Shown here one piece after another: positions 35,564-46,432 of a stretch of 64,000 nucleotides of DNA (its first letter is position 1; every line of letters begins with the position of its first letter). Source of the stretch: Carnegiea gigantea (Eukaryota; Streptophyta; Magnoliopsida; Caryophyllales; Cactaceae); contig JAKOGI010001198.1 of NCBI GenBank assembly GCA_029747015.1, positions 197,501 through 261,500 of the forward strand, written 5' to 3'. The notes beneath the pieces were generated by a model, which was given only the letters and a program-made list of their open reading frames with translations, was not told the DNA's origin and searched no databases. A program made the translations under genes and the position numbers.

Positions 35564-36862
35564 GGACTTGTTTGATGAGAAAAACTAAATGGAATGAAAT
35601 CAAGACTTAAACATTAGGGGGGTGGGTATAGAACTTAGATCCTAAACTTAATTGTTTGGCAAAGATTGCAATAAAATCAAGTTCTAGTCATTGATGTTTG
35701 GTGAGTAGCTATTGCATGAAATCAAACGTATTTTTATTTTTAAAATGTTATTTGCATTACAATTTATTGATTTAATTTTTATCACTTCCACTTTGTTGAA
35801 ATAAAGTTTCAGTGGTGGATTCCTAAACATTTGACAGTCACATTTCATTATATTTATCTGTACTTAATTTTTTAAATTTTTTAGTAGTTTTATTTTTAAA
35901 AGCTTCTATGCCATTGTTGTATTTTTTTTTTTTTTTTGGGGGAACCAAAAGTTATATATTTTCTAGAATTATACTTATTTGTACTTAATTTTTTAAAATT
36001 TTTTTGTAGTTTTATCTTGGAAAGCTTCAATGCCATTGTAGTATTTTTTTTTTTGGGGAACCAAAAGTTATATATTTTCTAGAATGATAATGATGATGAT
36101 GATGATGATAATATCATATTCTTCATCATCTACCGCTACCTCCGCTAATCGAACCCCGCCACCACTCCAAACCTAGCACAACCTATCACCACCGTCATGT
36201 GCCGCCTACTAAGGATGTTGTTGTCGGCACGCCACGAGTGACCCGCTGCTAGCCTTTACCCAATTATCTACCTTCCTCTCTCTCTCTCTCTCTCTCTGCT
36301 TCGTTTGTGCATCTCAATGACCAAACCCTAAGCCACCATGGGGCTTTGATTCGCCGCCATGAGGGATCGATGATGATTGCTAGGGAAGCATTGTGGGGGG
36401 ATTCCGAGCATCATCCAACACTTTTAGTGGCAGTTCATAGTTGTCGGATGTCTGGCGGTGATTGTGATGGTGGTCAAGATGACGAGCGATTTGGGTTCAC
36501 AAGGTCACTGGCAACCACTGAGTCCGGCGATGTCATTCTGGTGTTGGATGTCGACTGATAGCAGGTGGTAGTCATGGTGGGCTAGTGGTTGATGGTGATG
36601 TGGTGAGGAGGATGGAGGCTACGAATGAATGGGGGGTGGGAATGAGGACAATAGCATTTTTGAGTTTCTATTTTTAATAATTAATGTTGAATCCTAGGGA
36701 TGAGAACTTGAAACCCCCCAAAAATGGGAGGGCTTAAGTTCTAGGGATTGATACCCCCAAGTATCAAGTTCCTTTCCCTAAATTTCTCACCAAATATTAG
36801 GGGCAGGAACTTGAAACCTGAGGATTCAAGTCTCAACCCTTTTTTGCTCACGAAACACCTCC
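35564..36862. mobile_element. PIF/Harbinger-like non-autonomous element, 1.3 kb
   Basis: The left end is GGACTTGTTTGATGAG and the right end, reversed, is GGAGGTGTTTCGTGAG (12 of 16 matching). Both flanks are TAA (35561-35563 and 36863-36865). Sub-terminal AGAACTTAGATCCTAA and, on the right, inverted TTAAGTTCTAGGGATTGAT extend the symmetry. Inside are a 118-bp tandem duplication, (GAT)n, (CT)n and a GC-richer block at 36110-36640 that may be captured host sequence. No transposase recognised. Confidence 0.6.
35849..36085 (+). repeat. Tandem duplication, 2 x ~118 bp
   Basis: 35849-35969 and 35970-36085 share TGTACTTAATTTTTTAAA, then GCCATTGT, a T-run/G-run junction, GAACCAAAAGTTATATATTT and TCTAGAAT. 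They differ mainly in homopolymer length. They lie inside the PIF-like element. Confidence 0.88.
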
Positions 36863-36867
36863 TAAGA

Positions 36868-36931
36868 AGAACCTGGAAGAGCTCAATAACCCCAAAGCCA
36901 GAACCTGGAAGAGCTCAATAACCCCAAAGCC
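36868..36931 (+). repeat. Perfect tandem duplication, 2 x 32 bp
   Basis: AGAACCTGGAAGAGCTCAAT followed by AACCCCAAAGCC, twice without change, immediately right of the PIF-like element. Confidence 0.95.
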
Positions 36932-38350
36932 AGAACTCTTTATTCCCTCTATTCATCGAAACTGCGCCCTGCTTTGTCGCTTCTCCCTGACCACCACATT
37001 GCTGAGGCTCGTTGTTTCATCATCTGGCATAAGGCCTCCGATGATGAACTAACGAGGCATGAAATTTGGCCTCCATAACCATGTCTGTTTTGCTATTTTC
37101 CTGAACTCTGTAAATCGACTAAATGTTATCTATTTTCGCAATGGATTACCCATGAAATGAATGAATTTTTTTTGAAGATTATGGTTTTTTTTTTCGAGTG
37201 TTTTTGTCGAAAATTGATCCAAACATGGCTTCACATTTATGCCGTGGAATCACGGACCCGCCAGGGGACAAAGATGGGACACATTCATCCTCCCGAAGCT
37301 AGGAGGACGTCAGGGAGGGGTTGGGAGTTGGCAGCGGGAATGTAGCTTCCCCTGGCCCTGCACTATCCCATTGTCATCCCTAATTCTTAGAAGAAAATGT
37401 ACATCTCTTTTTATTCCCCCAAAACCATATGTGCGTGCATGATATCAAATTAGCTTCCTCCCCCCTTCTTCTCTCTAAATAACTCTAAATTTTGTGTGAT
37501 TGAAAGTGACTACTATTGACATTAGATTCTTATTAGCATTTCTTCTTAGGTCTTTGTTGTGAGAGTCAACTCTTGAACATGGTTTGCAAAATAATAGGTA
37601 AATATCTTTGGCCCAAAAAAATAAAAAATAAATACTGGATCTATGATTCTTCGTCTCAAAGAGGATGCATTAGGGCCGGGAGCAACGTCTGACTTGAAGA
37701 TGACTGATGAATGCGTTAGCAATTTAATTCTCTTGGGCAAAATTAAAGCTTTATTTTTGTTGTTTTAGATCATCTATAGTTGTTTGAGTTCTATAAACAT
37801 TGTAAATGCGGTACGGCTTTAATAAAGGAGACTATCCTCTGCTTTGAAAAAACCCATATAAGCATAACACTAGTGTTAGCGTGTGACATTATATTTTCAA
37901 ATTATATGAGTATGTATGACAGTGATAGATCCGAATTCACAGTTCCGACCCAAATATTCTCAAATCACATTACAAATCAATAATATGATGTGAAATCAAC
38001 CTTTTAATATTAAGAACAAATAGGAATAACACAGCTTAATTTGTGAAATAATCAAAAGCTCTCCGAAGTCGAAACTTATACCGTAAAATACTCTCACAAT
38101 TTATTAGAGATGTCGAAAAAGAGCACATCATCTAATTAAAACGTTACATCATGCAGGGAGCCATTCCCATATTCATTCACCCATCCCAAACTAAACATAT
38201 ATAACTTACATCAAATTTGCAATGCCCCATACCCTAGGCCGGCCTTGATAAATTCAAATTAAGTACAACTGAATCCTAAAACCTTTAAAAAAGCTCCAGG
38301 GCATGCAACATATATAATTTTTTCTGATCTGAATGGGGGGGGGGAAAAAA
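36932..38350. other. Intergenic downstream of the polygalacturonase gene
   Basis: GC-richer for the first 200 bp, then AT-rich. Short open frames (37157-37442) lack motifs. The last part is the probable 3' UTR of the minus-strand polygalacturonase gene, with a G10/A6 junction at 38335-38348 just beyond the stop. Confidence 0.5.
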
Positions 38351-40815
38351 TCAACGAAGGCAACTGGACGGTTGGACCGACCCGATTGTTCTACCATAGG
38401 CATGGTTGCATTCGGATCTGGGGCTGGTCTTCTGAGCTGAAAGATTAATATCTTGCAACGTTAAGCCTTTGCATGGATGCATGGGGCTACAATCGAATAT
38501 CAAGGCCACTGGAGAAGCTGATGTCCCATGTATTCCTTTGTATGTTACATCACTTATCTGTATTCCTGATGCCTGCCATTGAATTATATATTCATGCAAA
38601 ATGGAGAATAGTTCAAGTTTATGAAATTAAAGTATCGCGTAGTAGATCTAGCAAACAGATCATTATGTTCAAGTTTATATATGAGAATACTATAAATCAA
38701 TTTACTGATAAATCTCGTGAGGTCTAGGGTTTTCATGTTCTGTGAAAAACTTAAAACATACCTGTCCTGCAGGGCAACTGCCACTTGGGCAGTAGTTCTG
38801 ATCGATGATAATCGGGTTCAAAACATTGTTCATTCGGGCATCTAGAAAGTTGACATTTTGGACTCTCCCTCGGGTGGGCTTTGCCCATGTCTTGATCCTC
38901 AACCCGTTCATCGTACCCGTGAAGGTTACGGATTTTACTGTCACGTTTTCTACCAACGCACCTTGGTCACCTTCCCTCCCTAGGCTCCCTATGCTGTAAT
39001 TTCCATGAACATTACATTAAAACGTCACATTAATATATATTACGCATTTTCGTAAATCAAAGAGTAGGGAAGTTGTGTTCGACCTGATACCGTGACCTGG
39101 ACCACAATGTATGTGTTCAATCCACACATTCTGGTTATCAGGGCCCATGGAGATGCAATCGTCGCCGGTCTGAAAGTCAGAGTTTGTGATGGTAACTTGA
39201 CTGGACCTTTCCATATGGATGCCATCAGTGTTGGGACTCTCATCTGGGGCTAAAATTGTTAGCCCTACCATTCTAACATTCTGACAAGCGTTAAGGGTTA
39301 TGTGGAACATTTGGCTGTTTATCGATGTTAACCCTTCCACCACTATGTTCTTCGAGTTGTCAAAGCTTAATGACTGCAATTTATCACCCAAAAGGAAATA
39401 AAGGTAAATTATATGAATATATAACACAACATTAGTATTTACAATCCTATTGCAATATTCTTGAAATTTATCTCTACTTAATTAATGTAATTGTATTTGT
39501 ATCACTCGGCACTGTTCGTGTTACTTCAAAGTGTATATCATACACATAAGAGTATGTGCTCTCAAAAACCATGTAACCAAAATATATATTAATAACCACT
39601 CATATGACAAATACACTTTGAAATATATATATGTGTGTTAATCGGAGTACATGTATATGCTCTCGGAAGTACGTAATAATTTGCCGTACTACTTCGCACC
39701 CGAAATTGCTTGTTGAAGCTAACGGAAGCACCATTGGCCTTTTTTTTTTTGAAGATAAGGTAATGTTAGTATTTGCAAAAGGAAATATTTTGTAGTATTG
39801 ATATTCTTAGGAAAACAAAATTATAGAAGATTCTTTTTCACTATTTCAGAAGATTTTAATTATGGCCAAAATTCTAAAAGAGCAAAATCTTTATCATACT
39901 TATAATTTCTTATATAAAAATCTTTGCATTCAATGCTTACAAGCAGTAATTGCCTTTCTACGTAGTTTGATTAATGAAACTTAATTCCAAGATAAATCGT
40001 AATTTTTACAAACCTAAAATTAAAGCAAATCTATTCGAGTAAAAAAGGAAACCCATTGGTAATAAAGTCAAAGAAATCTTCAAAAACATGGCATGTGATA
40101 ACTCAATTCCATTTACTCATAAATTGTATGTACTCCAAAACAAACTATCATTTTTTTTTCCATAGGACGTCCAAATCAAACAGTATTGATACCTTAAATT
40201 CCTATTTAGGAGAAGATTTGATAAACTAGACGTCGTATTCAGTAAATTATATTGTCTCTTGGAGTTGTTACTTGATACTAGAGTTTGAATGCACCTGTAT
40301 TGAAGAAAGATAAAAATGAATATAGGTGTAATTAATTAATTAAGTAGTATAGTGTTACATACCTGAGCTCCCATAGGGCATTTTCCATGACCTAGCTTGC
40401 AATCCCAAAGGGACTTGCCCTTAGCATCTAGGACACCACCCTTGATATGAAGGCCATTAACTAAGTGAAAGACTATCCAGCTATTGCTCTTGGCTAGTTC
40501 GTAGTAGTTGTCCGGAGCGACGATCGAGCCATCGATTCTGAACAAGATAGTTGAGGTCTTGCAATGGATGCCCCGAAAAATCAAAGGCCTCAATACATAC
40601 CTCCCATGAGGCACGTAGATTTGCACATACCCAGAAAAGCCACATGCAGCTTCCCATGCACGTAGAAATGCTTGAGTTGAATCTGTCTTTCCGTCGCCCT
40701 TCGCCCCAAACTTTACCACATTGAAGCTCTTCAATGAGGGGGATGGGGAGGCAAGATGGAGGAGTGAGAGAAGAACGGAGATGATCATGAATGAAGAATT
40801 AGCCATGATCATCAT
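38351..40815 (-). CDS. Polygalacturonase, GH28, exo-PG-like, secreted
   Basis: Exons, in transcript order: 40815-40363, 39373-39084, 38993-38762 and 38572-38351, phases consistent (1197 nt, 398 aa). The N-terminus MMIMANSSFMIISVLLSLLH is a signal peptide, followed by FNVVKFGAKGDGKTDSTQAF, the usual GH28 opening. Catalytic blocks are complete: SPNTDG (N199, D201), TGDDC (D222, D223), GPGHG (H245) and RIK (R280-K282). GH28 enzymes hydrolyse alpha-1,4-galacturonan in cell-wall pectin. Length, absence of a propeptide and the WDCK...CPMGAQSLSFD and SINSQMFHI patterns fit the plant exopolygalacturonase-type clade, many of which act in pollen or floral tissue; that expression is inference. Initiation could also be at M4 (40806). 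A C-run/A-run lies in the 5' leader about 25-45 bp upstream of the ATG. Confidence 0.95.
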
Positions 40816-40833
40816 GATGATATGATCTTTAGC

Positions 40834-40862
40834 AGTTTTTTTTTTTTTTTTTGGGGGGGGGT
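40834..40862 (+). repeat. T-run/G-run junction in the polygalacturonase 5' leader
   Basis: About 18 T followed by about 10 G on the plus strand, so the minus-strand leader would read C-run then A-run shortly before the start codon. Confidence 0.88.
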
Positions 40863-41603
40863 TTGAGTGGGGAATAGAGAAATGTTGTTGATTTATGGTT
40901 GAAGGGTATGGTGGAGGTCAGGGTGGTTTTTATTGAGGGTTTTAGGGTAGACCTATCTATGGAGAATGGAGTTGAAAAAGGCAAGGACTTAGCTACGGTA
41001 ATGAAATCTTGTTATGGACAGTATCAATCTTGATTAGCAGTGTATATCAACCAATTATTGTATTAAATCTCGGGGAAATGTTAGCAACTTTTGCCCTTGA
41101 TTTTGCTCTTGTCTAGAACTTGCCCTATATCTTGCTGTAGAGTAGAAAATAATTCACGTGACCAATTAGATTGATTAGAAGGGTATTTAAAGTATTTGAC
41201 CAAAATTTTTGAATGGCTGCATCTAGCCATTTTGTTTCCTTATTTGCTTGCTTTGTTGATTTTTTGGACAATAATGTCAAAATTATTGTAAATTGCACGT
41301 AATGACTTCGGTACACTAGTACAATGGGCGGTGAAAATAAGTTTTAAATGGGGTTGATATTAGAAACATGGGTATGAATACTAGTACAAGTGAGGGCATA
41401 GATCAACTTCAGCCATGCATACATATAGCCGGTTTTTTCAAAAAAATAAAATGTCTGTTTTGGTCTAATGGTTGCTTGGTTGAAGTATGAAACTTTACTT
41501 CAATGATCTTGGTACACAAGATAAGCCCTATGATTATGTAATACAAAGGTTCTTATTTTTTGCAATTCATAAACAGTTGAATTTGAGACTTGATACATTC
41601 GGG
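40863..41603. other. Upstream region of the polygalacturonase gene
   Basis: AT-rich; no exon recognised and no clear promoter box chosen. Confidence 0.45.
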
Positions 41604-42322
41604 CAGTGGCGGCTCTAGATATTTAGGATAAGAGTATCTATCTATTAATATCATCACTAATTTACACTATTCAAAAAAAGAAGAAATCATGTGATACGTA
41701 CTATAATAGTTTATTTTGAACCTGCGTTTCGTCTCAGATTTTGGATACAAATATTCCATTTTGTACTTCTATGCTAGTGGGAGTTGATATGTAATAGTAA
41801 TATACCCCACTTTTTTACTTAAAAAAATGATAGTTTATTAGTCATTTGCTCTCTGTGATTCTTCACTTTTCAATCTGATACACAGATTCTGCAGAACTTA
41901 TGGAATAATGTTGCAATTACCTACTGTTTACTAAAACCATTGGTTAGGTAAAACAAATCATCATCACCAAATAGTAAAACTCCAAAAAAAAATCAACATT
42001 AAGCAATGAAATGAACATGCCAAAATATGAAAATAAATTACAAATAACTCAGTACAACTTTTTTGGTGTATTTAATTTAATTTCATTATTTCTATCAAAT
42101 CCCGACATTATAGATGTAGCTTTTGTATTTAAAAAGTTAAAGATAAACACTATCTAGACTACATATATTAATTAAGAGGGTGTCCATAATTTTCTGGACC
42201 TATTCTAAAGATGTCCATATATTAATCTGACCCCTTTCAAAATAACACAGTAGATTTTTTTTTTTTTTTTTGAATTAGGGGTGTCTATGGACACCTCTAC
42301 CGAAAAAATAGATCCGCCCCAC
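41604..42322. mobile_element. Possible hAT-like element
   Basis: The left end CAGTGGCGGCTCTAGATATTT and the right end, reversed, GGTGGGGCGGATCTATTTTTT resemble the CAGTGGCGGA termini of plant hAT elements. An internal GGTGTCCATAATTTTCTGG and GGGGTGTCTATGGACACC add partial symmetry. No 8-bp duplication was found, so the limits are uncertain. Confidence 0.42.
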
Positions 42323-42465
42323 CTATACATTTGAAGTACGTCTCAATTTTTAAGTTTCTAACCATTGGTATTGATCATGAGCAACTAATCAATTGAGCAT
42401 CACCATTTTTAGATATAGGTAGTGTTTGATTTTCTCTCAAAATAATTTTTCAATTTTAGATATAG

Positions 42466-43426
42466 GTAGTGTTTGGTATTATAAAGTACGAAAAACTATT
42501 TCCAAAGAAAATCATTTTCCCCCTCAATGGAAGAAAATATTTTCTATTTGGAGAAGAAAAAAAATTAATTTTCTTCCTTTAACTCTTTTGACGATATGAT
42601 CAACTGGAACTTAAATGCAAAATCTGATTCTAGTGGTTTAGATCGATACTTGATTATTCAATGAAAAAGATTAAATTAGTCCAAATCCAGATATTGAGCT
42701 CAACTATTCTTCATTTGCTGAACATTTTTCTTTGCCACCACAATTAATCACATTTTTCGCCACTTAAACAATTTAGTTGGCACTTTTCACTACTAAAACA
42801 ATTTCAACGGTTTATCGAAACTTTATTATTGCATTCAAAAGATTAAATAAGCTCAAATGCAAATTTTGAGCTCCATATTCTTTTATTTGGTCAACATTTT
42901 CAGTCAAATTTTTCGCTACTAATTAGACAATTCAGTTGACATTTTTCACTATTAAAGCATATCAACAATTTTGGATTGAAAGTAGATTATTGGATATGAA
43001 AGATTAAAATAAATTGAATTCAAATTTTGAGCTCAATATTCCTTCGTTTGGTCAACATTTTCTCCACATCAATAATTCAATCGACATTTTTGTCATCTAA
43101 ATAATTCAGTGGATATTTTTTGCTACGAAAATAGTTTCAATGATTTGGATCAAAACTTGATTCGATGATAAGAAATATTTAAAAAGAGCTTAAATCTAAA
43201 TTTTACGCTCGACATTCCTTATTTGAGCAACAATTATCTCTACAACAACAATTCAATCAATATTTTTCGTTTCTTAAATAATTCAATTAACGGTTTTTTT
43301 GGGTGAAAAATGATTTATCTTACATCAAACATGGAAAATGTGATGTGTAAATCCATTTTCTTTGAAAAAACATTTCTCTAGAAAATGATTTTCTAGAAAA
43401 ACCATTTTTCCCCAGTCAAACACAAC
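42466..43426. mobile_element. Foldback-type element, copy 2, with about four internal repeats
   Basis: The left end GTAGTGTTTGGTATTATAAAG and the right end, reversed, GTTGTGTTTGACTGGGGAAA are inverted over about 10 bases. AAATCATTTTCC on the left faces AAAATGATTTTCT on the right. Inside, an anchor like GAGCTCAATATTCCTTCGTT followed by TGGTCAACATTTT recurs near 42704, 42877, 43029 and 43207 (152-178 bp apart), with CGACATTTTT in step. It is the same repeat as in 32020-32670. No coding. Confidence 0.58.
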
Positions 43427-43675
43427 CATAATAAGTTCTATTTGTTTTCTACTGATTACCCAAAGTTATTTTCCTTTATGTTAGTTTTATTTTTTTTTAT
43501 GTATTTATTTATCTAGTATTGGATACATGGGCATAGATGTAAGAAAACTCCAAACGATTTTATATATAGAGAGAGACATACACACAATATGTGTGTGGGT
43601 GTGGAGATCTACCATTGTATTTTTCAGGTGCATCATTATAAACAAGCCGATCATCACTACTAGAAAGTGGACCAA

Positions 43676-43800
43676 ATTTCGACCCTTTTGCGCCGACCCT
43701 TATGAAATGAGTCGGTATTTATTTTCCCGCAAATGAGACATCTCGACCCTTTTTATAGTTGAGATGCACCTCGTCTGATAAAAGGGTCGAGAATTTACAT
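43676..43800 (+). promoter_or_regulatory. Left subterminal repeats of the CACTA element
   Basis: Copies of CGACCC(TTTT) near 43680, 43695 and 43744 and an inverted AAAAGGGTCGAG near 43784. The same motif is denser at the right end. In En/Spm such arrays are bound by TnpA; that role here is inferred. Confidence 0.7.
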
Positions 43801-46432
43801 AGAAAGCAGCGCCCAAAATGAAAAAAGACCCCAAACGCGGGCTTGAGGAATGCAAAAATTAAACCGCTCTCATTCTCACCCGAACAGAGTAAAAGCCCTA
43901 GCTAGGCGCTGGCTCGCGACCGAAGTCGGTCACTCAATCTGCTACTCGAATTCGCCACACCCACGCTCGGTTTTGCTTGAATTCGCCGGAATCCACCAGA
44001 ATCGTCACTCCCAATCTGTCATCTAACTCGATTTTCCTTTTCCGGCAGGTAGGTCGCTGAAATTCAACCCCTGTGTTGCGATTTGTTTGAGGTTTGTGGG
44101 TTTTTTTTAAAAAATTTTAGGATTCTGGTGATATTTTGGTGTTGATTGTGTGATATTTGGAACAATTTGGGTCGTACCAGGGATATGTTGAACAATTTTG
44201 GGATTCTGATGATATTTTGGTGATAATTGTTTGAGGTAAGTCCCTTTTCCGGCTGGTAAGTCGCTCAAATCCAGACTCTTTGGTGTTCATTGTCTGATAT
44301 TTTGAACAATTTGGGTCGTACCAGGGATCTCTGCCCACCAGTTTGACATTTATTTTGCTGAGGAATTTCTGGAAAGGAATTTGGTGAAGGTTTCCGGGAG
44401 CAGTTGATTCTGAAAGGTGCTGTGAAGAAATTGAAGCCTCTTGACGCAAGGTGAGTGGAATTTCCTTCTCAGTCTGTGTATGTCATTTTCTACAGAAGCC
44501 TATCTCATCAAAGCCAACAAACACATCACCTTAGTTCAACTGCCTACAAAATTAAGTTTTACACGTCAAACATATATAAGCACAGGTAAATTCGATTATG
44601 ATAACTTGAGTAAGAATAAGTTGAAAATGATAGGCCATATTATTACGATGGCAAATCCAAGTAGATTTTGTTATCCTTAATAGATGGAGAACAAACTTGT
44701 GTCAACATGGTAGGACGTAATTTCTCTATACGTCAACATTTGAATTCATAAGTTGGATGTCCAACTAGGTGGAAGTTCAGATATATTAGACTCTTTTTCA
44801 GAGTTTAAATTTTTCAGGTGCAAAATCAAGGGATCAACCATTTAAGAAATTTTTGACGTAATAGATTTTGGCTTAATGACCAAAAATATAATCAAATGGG
44901 ATTCATATCTTGTAGCTTAATTTATTATTATACTTCTTGTTAAAAAATTGATGATTGTGTATTGCTATCAAAAAAATAAAGCAACAAAATTCATATAAAT
45001 CTCTAATGTTATGACTTCTGGTCACATAAATCCTCAACTTGAGCATTAGTCATATAAGTCACCAATGTTTTAATTTCGGTCATATAGACCTTCATGTCCT
45101 GAAAACTGGAAAGTGATAAAAAAAACGATGCCTTGTTCTAAGAAAATGATCTGAAGTCATTGAATTTTTGTTGCATTTGCAATCTTTTCACATTCTTGAG
45201 GTTATGTAGTGAGAATCTCATGTTTTCCAGCTATTTTTTCATCTATCCTTTAGCGTTGTTTTGGTTTGTCATATGCTTCTTTATGCATGATGCCTCGTGA
45301 TATGTTGCATAGCTATTTCCTTTACCTCGTTCTCTTTCATTTTAAATTGAGATATTGTCACCTACCCTTCTTGGCCCATCTTGAAAATAGTCATTTCAAT
45401 TTTCACCCCTCAGGTTTTTGAGATAATTTTTGTGCCTTCACAACCTAACTTAGTATTATTGACCTCCTAGTTGTGACTTGGCGGTTGGTTATGCACACAA
45501 ATGCATGGCAAGTCATGCATCCCCCAAGTCAGTGGTAGGGGTTCAAATAATATTACATTCCATTCTGAGAAGGGGGATTAAAACTTATTTCCAAAACTTG
45601 AGTGTCTAAAATATCATTTCAGAATTCATAGCTCACTTGTAGCTTTTGTTTTATTTGAATCAATCCTTCTCTAAAATCTTTTAAAACTTTTTTTCTTAAA
45701 AAGTAACAAAGGCACTATGGAGTAGGGACTACGGAGATGATGAAATGTGGGTCTCTTGGCATGAGCTTCGGTCCTCATCAAGTCTGTATGTTTGGGCTTC
45801 CATAGACCCTGTTTCAACATTATCCATATGGATCGTTTTTGTTGTAGAGCACTTTTTTGATAATATCCTTGGGTGTATCATGCTTATTAAACACTGCTCT
45901 TTTTCCTTCATGCTTTTCAAGTAAGATAAGACCGGTATCCTTAGTTTGCGTTGAGTGGTTACTGCTAATCAAATAATGGGATCTGACTTTATTATCTCAA
46001 GTAAACATACCTTAACTGTGTATCTTATGCTTCTGATGGCTATTAACTCCTGAAAGAAATTGACCAAACAATCCTAAGGGATTAAGTGATTTATTTTACA
46101 CAGTTACTAGACTCAATGCAGGTTGGTTGAGTGCTGTAAAGTACAGATAATGTTGAGGTGATACCATTGTTGATGTAGAGCAATCAAACTTAAGACTTGA
46201 AAACTTCAGTTTCTCAAGGGATTGGTGGGCCCCAAAGCTTTGCTATATTATTTAGTAGTTAGTACTGTGCTTTGCCATCAGTTTCTGAAGGCTTGGTTTT
46301 TTTTTTTTTTTAAAGAAGTTTAGATAAACATAGCCATTGTTATCATTTACATGTAACCTTAATAATATTTGTGTTATTATCATAAAGTGAACCATATAAG
46401 ATACTGTACTAAATTATTTTATGTTTGTAGAA
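43801..46432 (+). other. CACTA leader and 5' intron region
   Basis: No coding exon recognised. 43860-44050 is GC-richer, reads like a 5' UTR exon and contains GGCAG|GTAGGT, a possible donor. Between 44115 and 44335 a block with GATATTTTGGTG and AACAATTTGGGTCGTACCAG occurs twice. An acceptor TTTGTAG precedes the transposase ATG by two bases. Confidence 0.55.

Noticed and set aside
14942..40815. Functional gene cluster linking the four host genes
   Set aside because: A CCCH regulator, a secreted Cys-rich protein, a DUF707 protein and a polygalacturonase have mixed strands, large gaps and no shared pathway evident; ordinary plant gene neighbours.
41604..42322. A confirmed hAT transposon
   Set aside because: Terminal resemblance is real but no 8-bp duplication was found; kept only as a low-confidence element.
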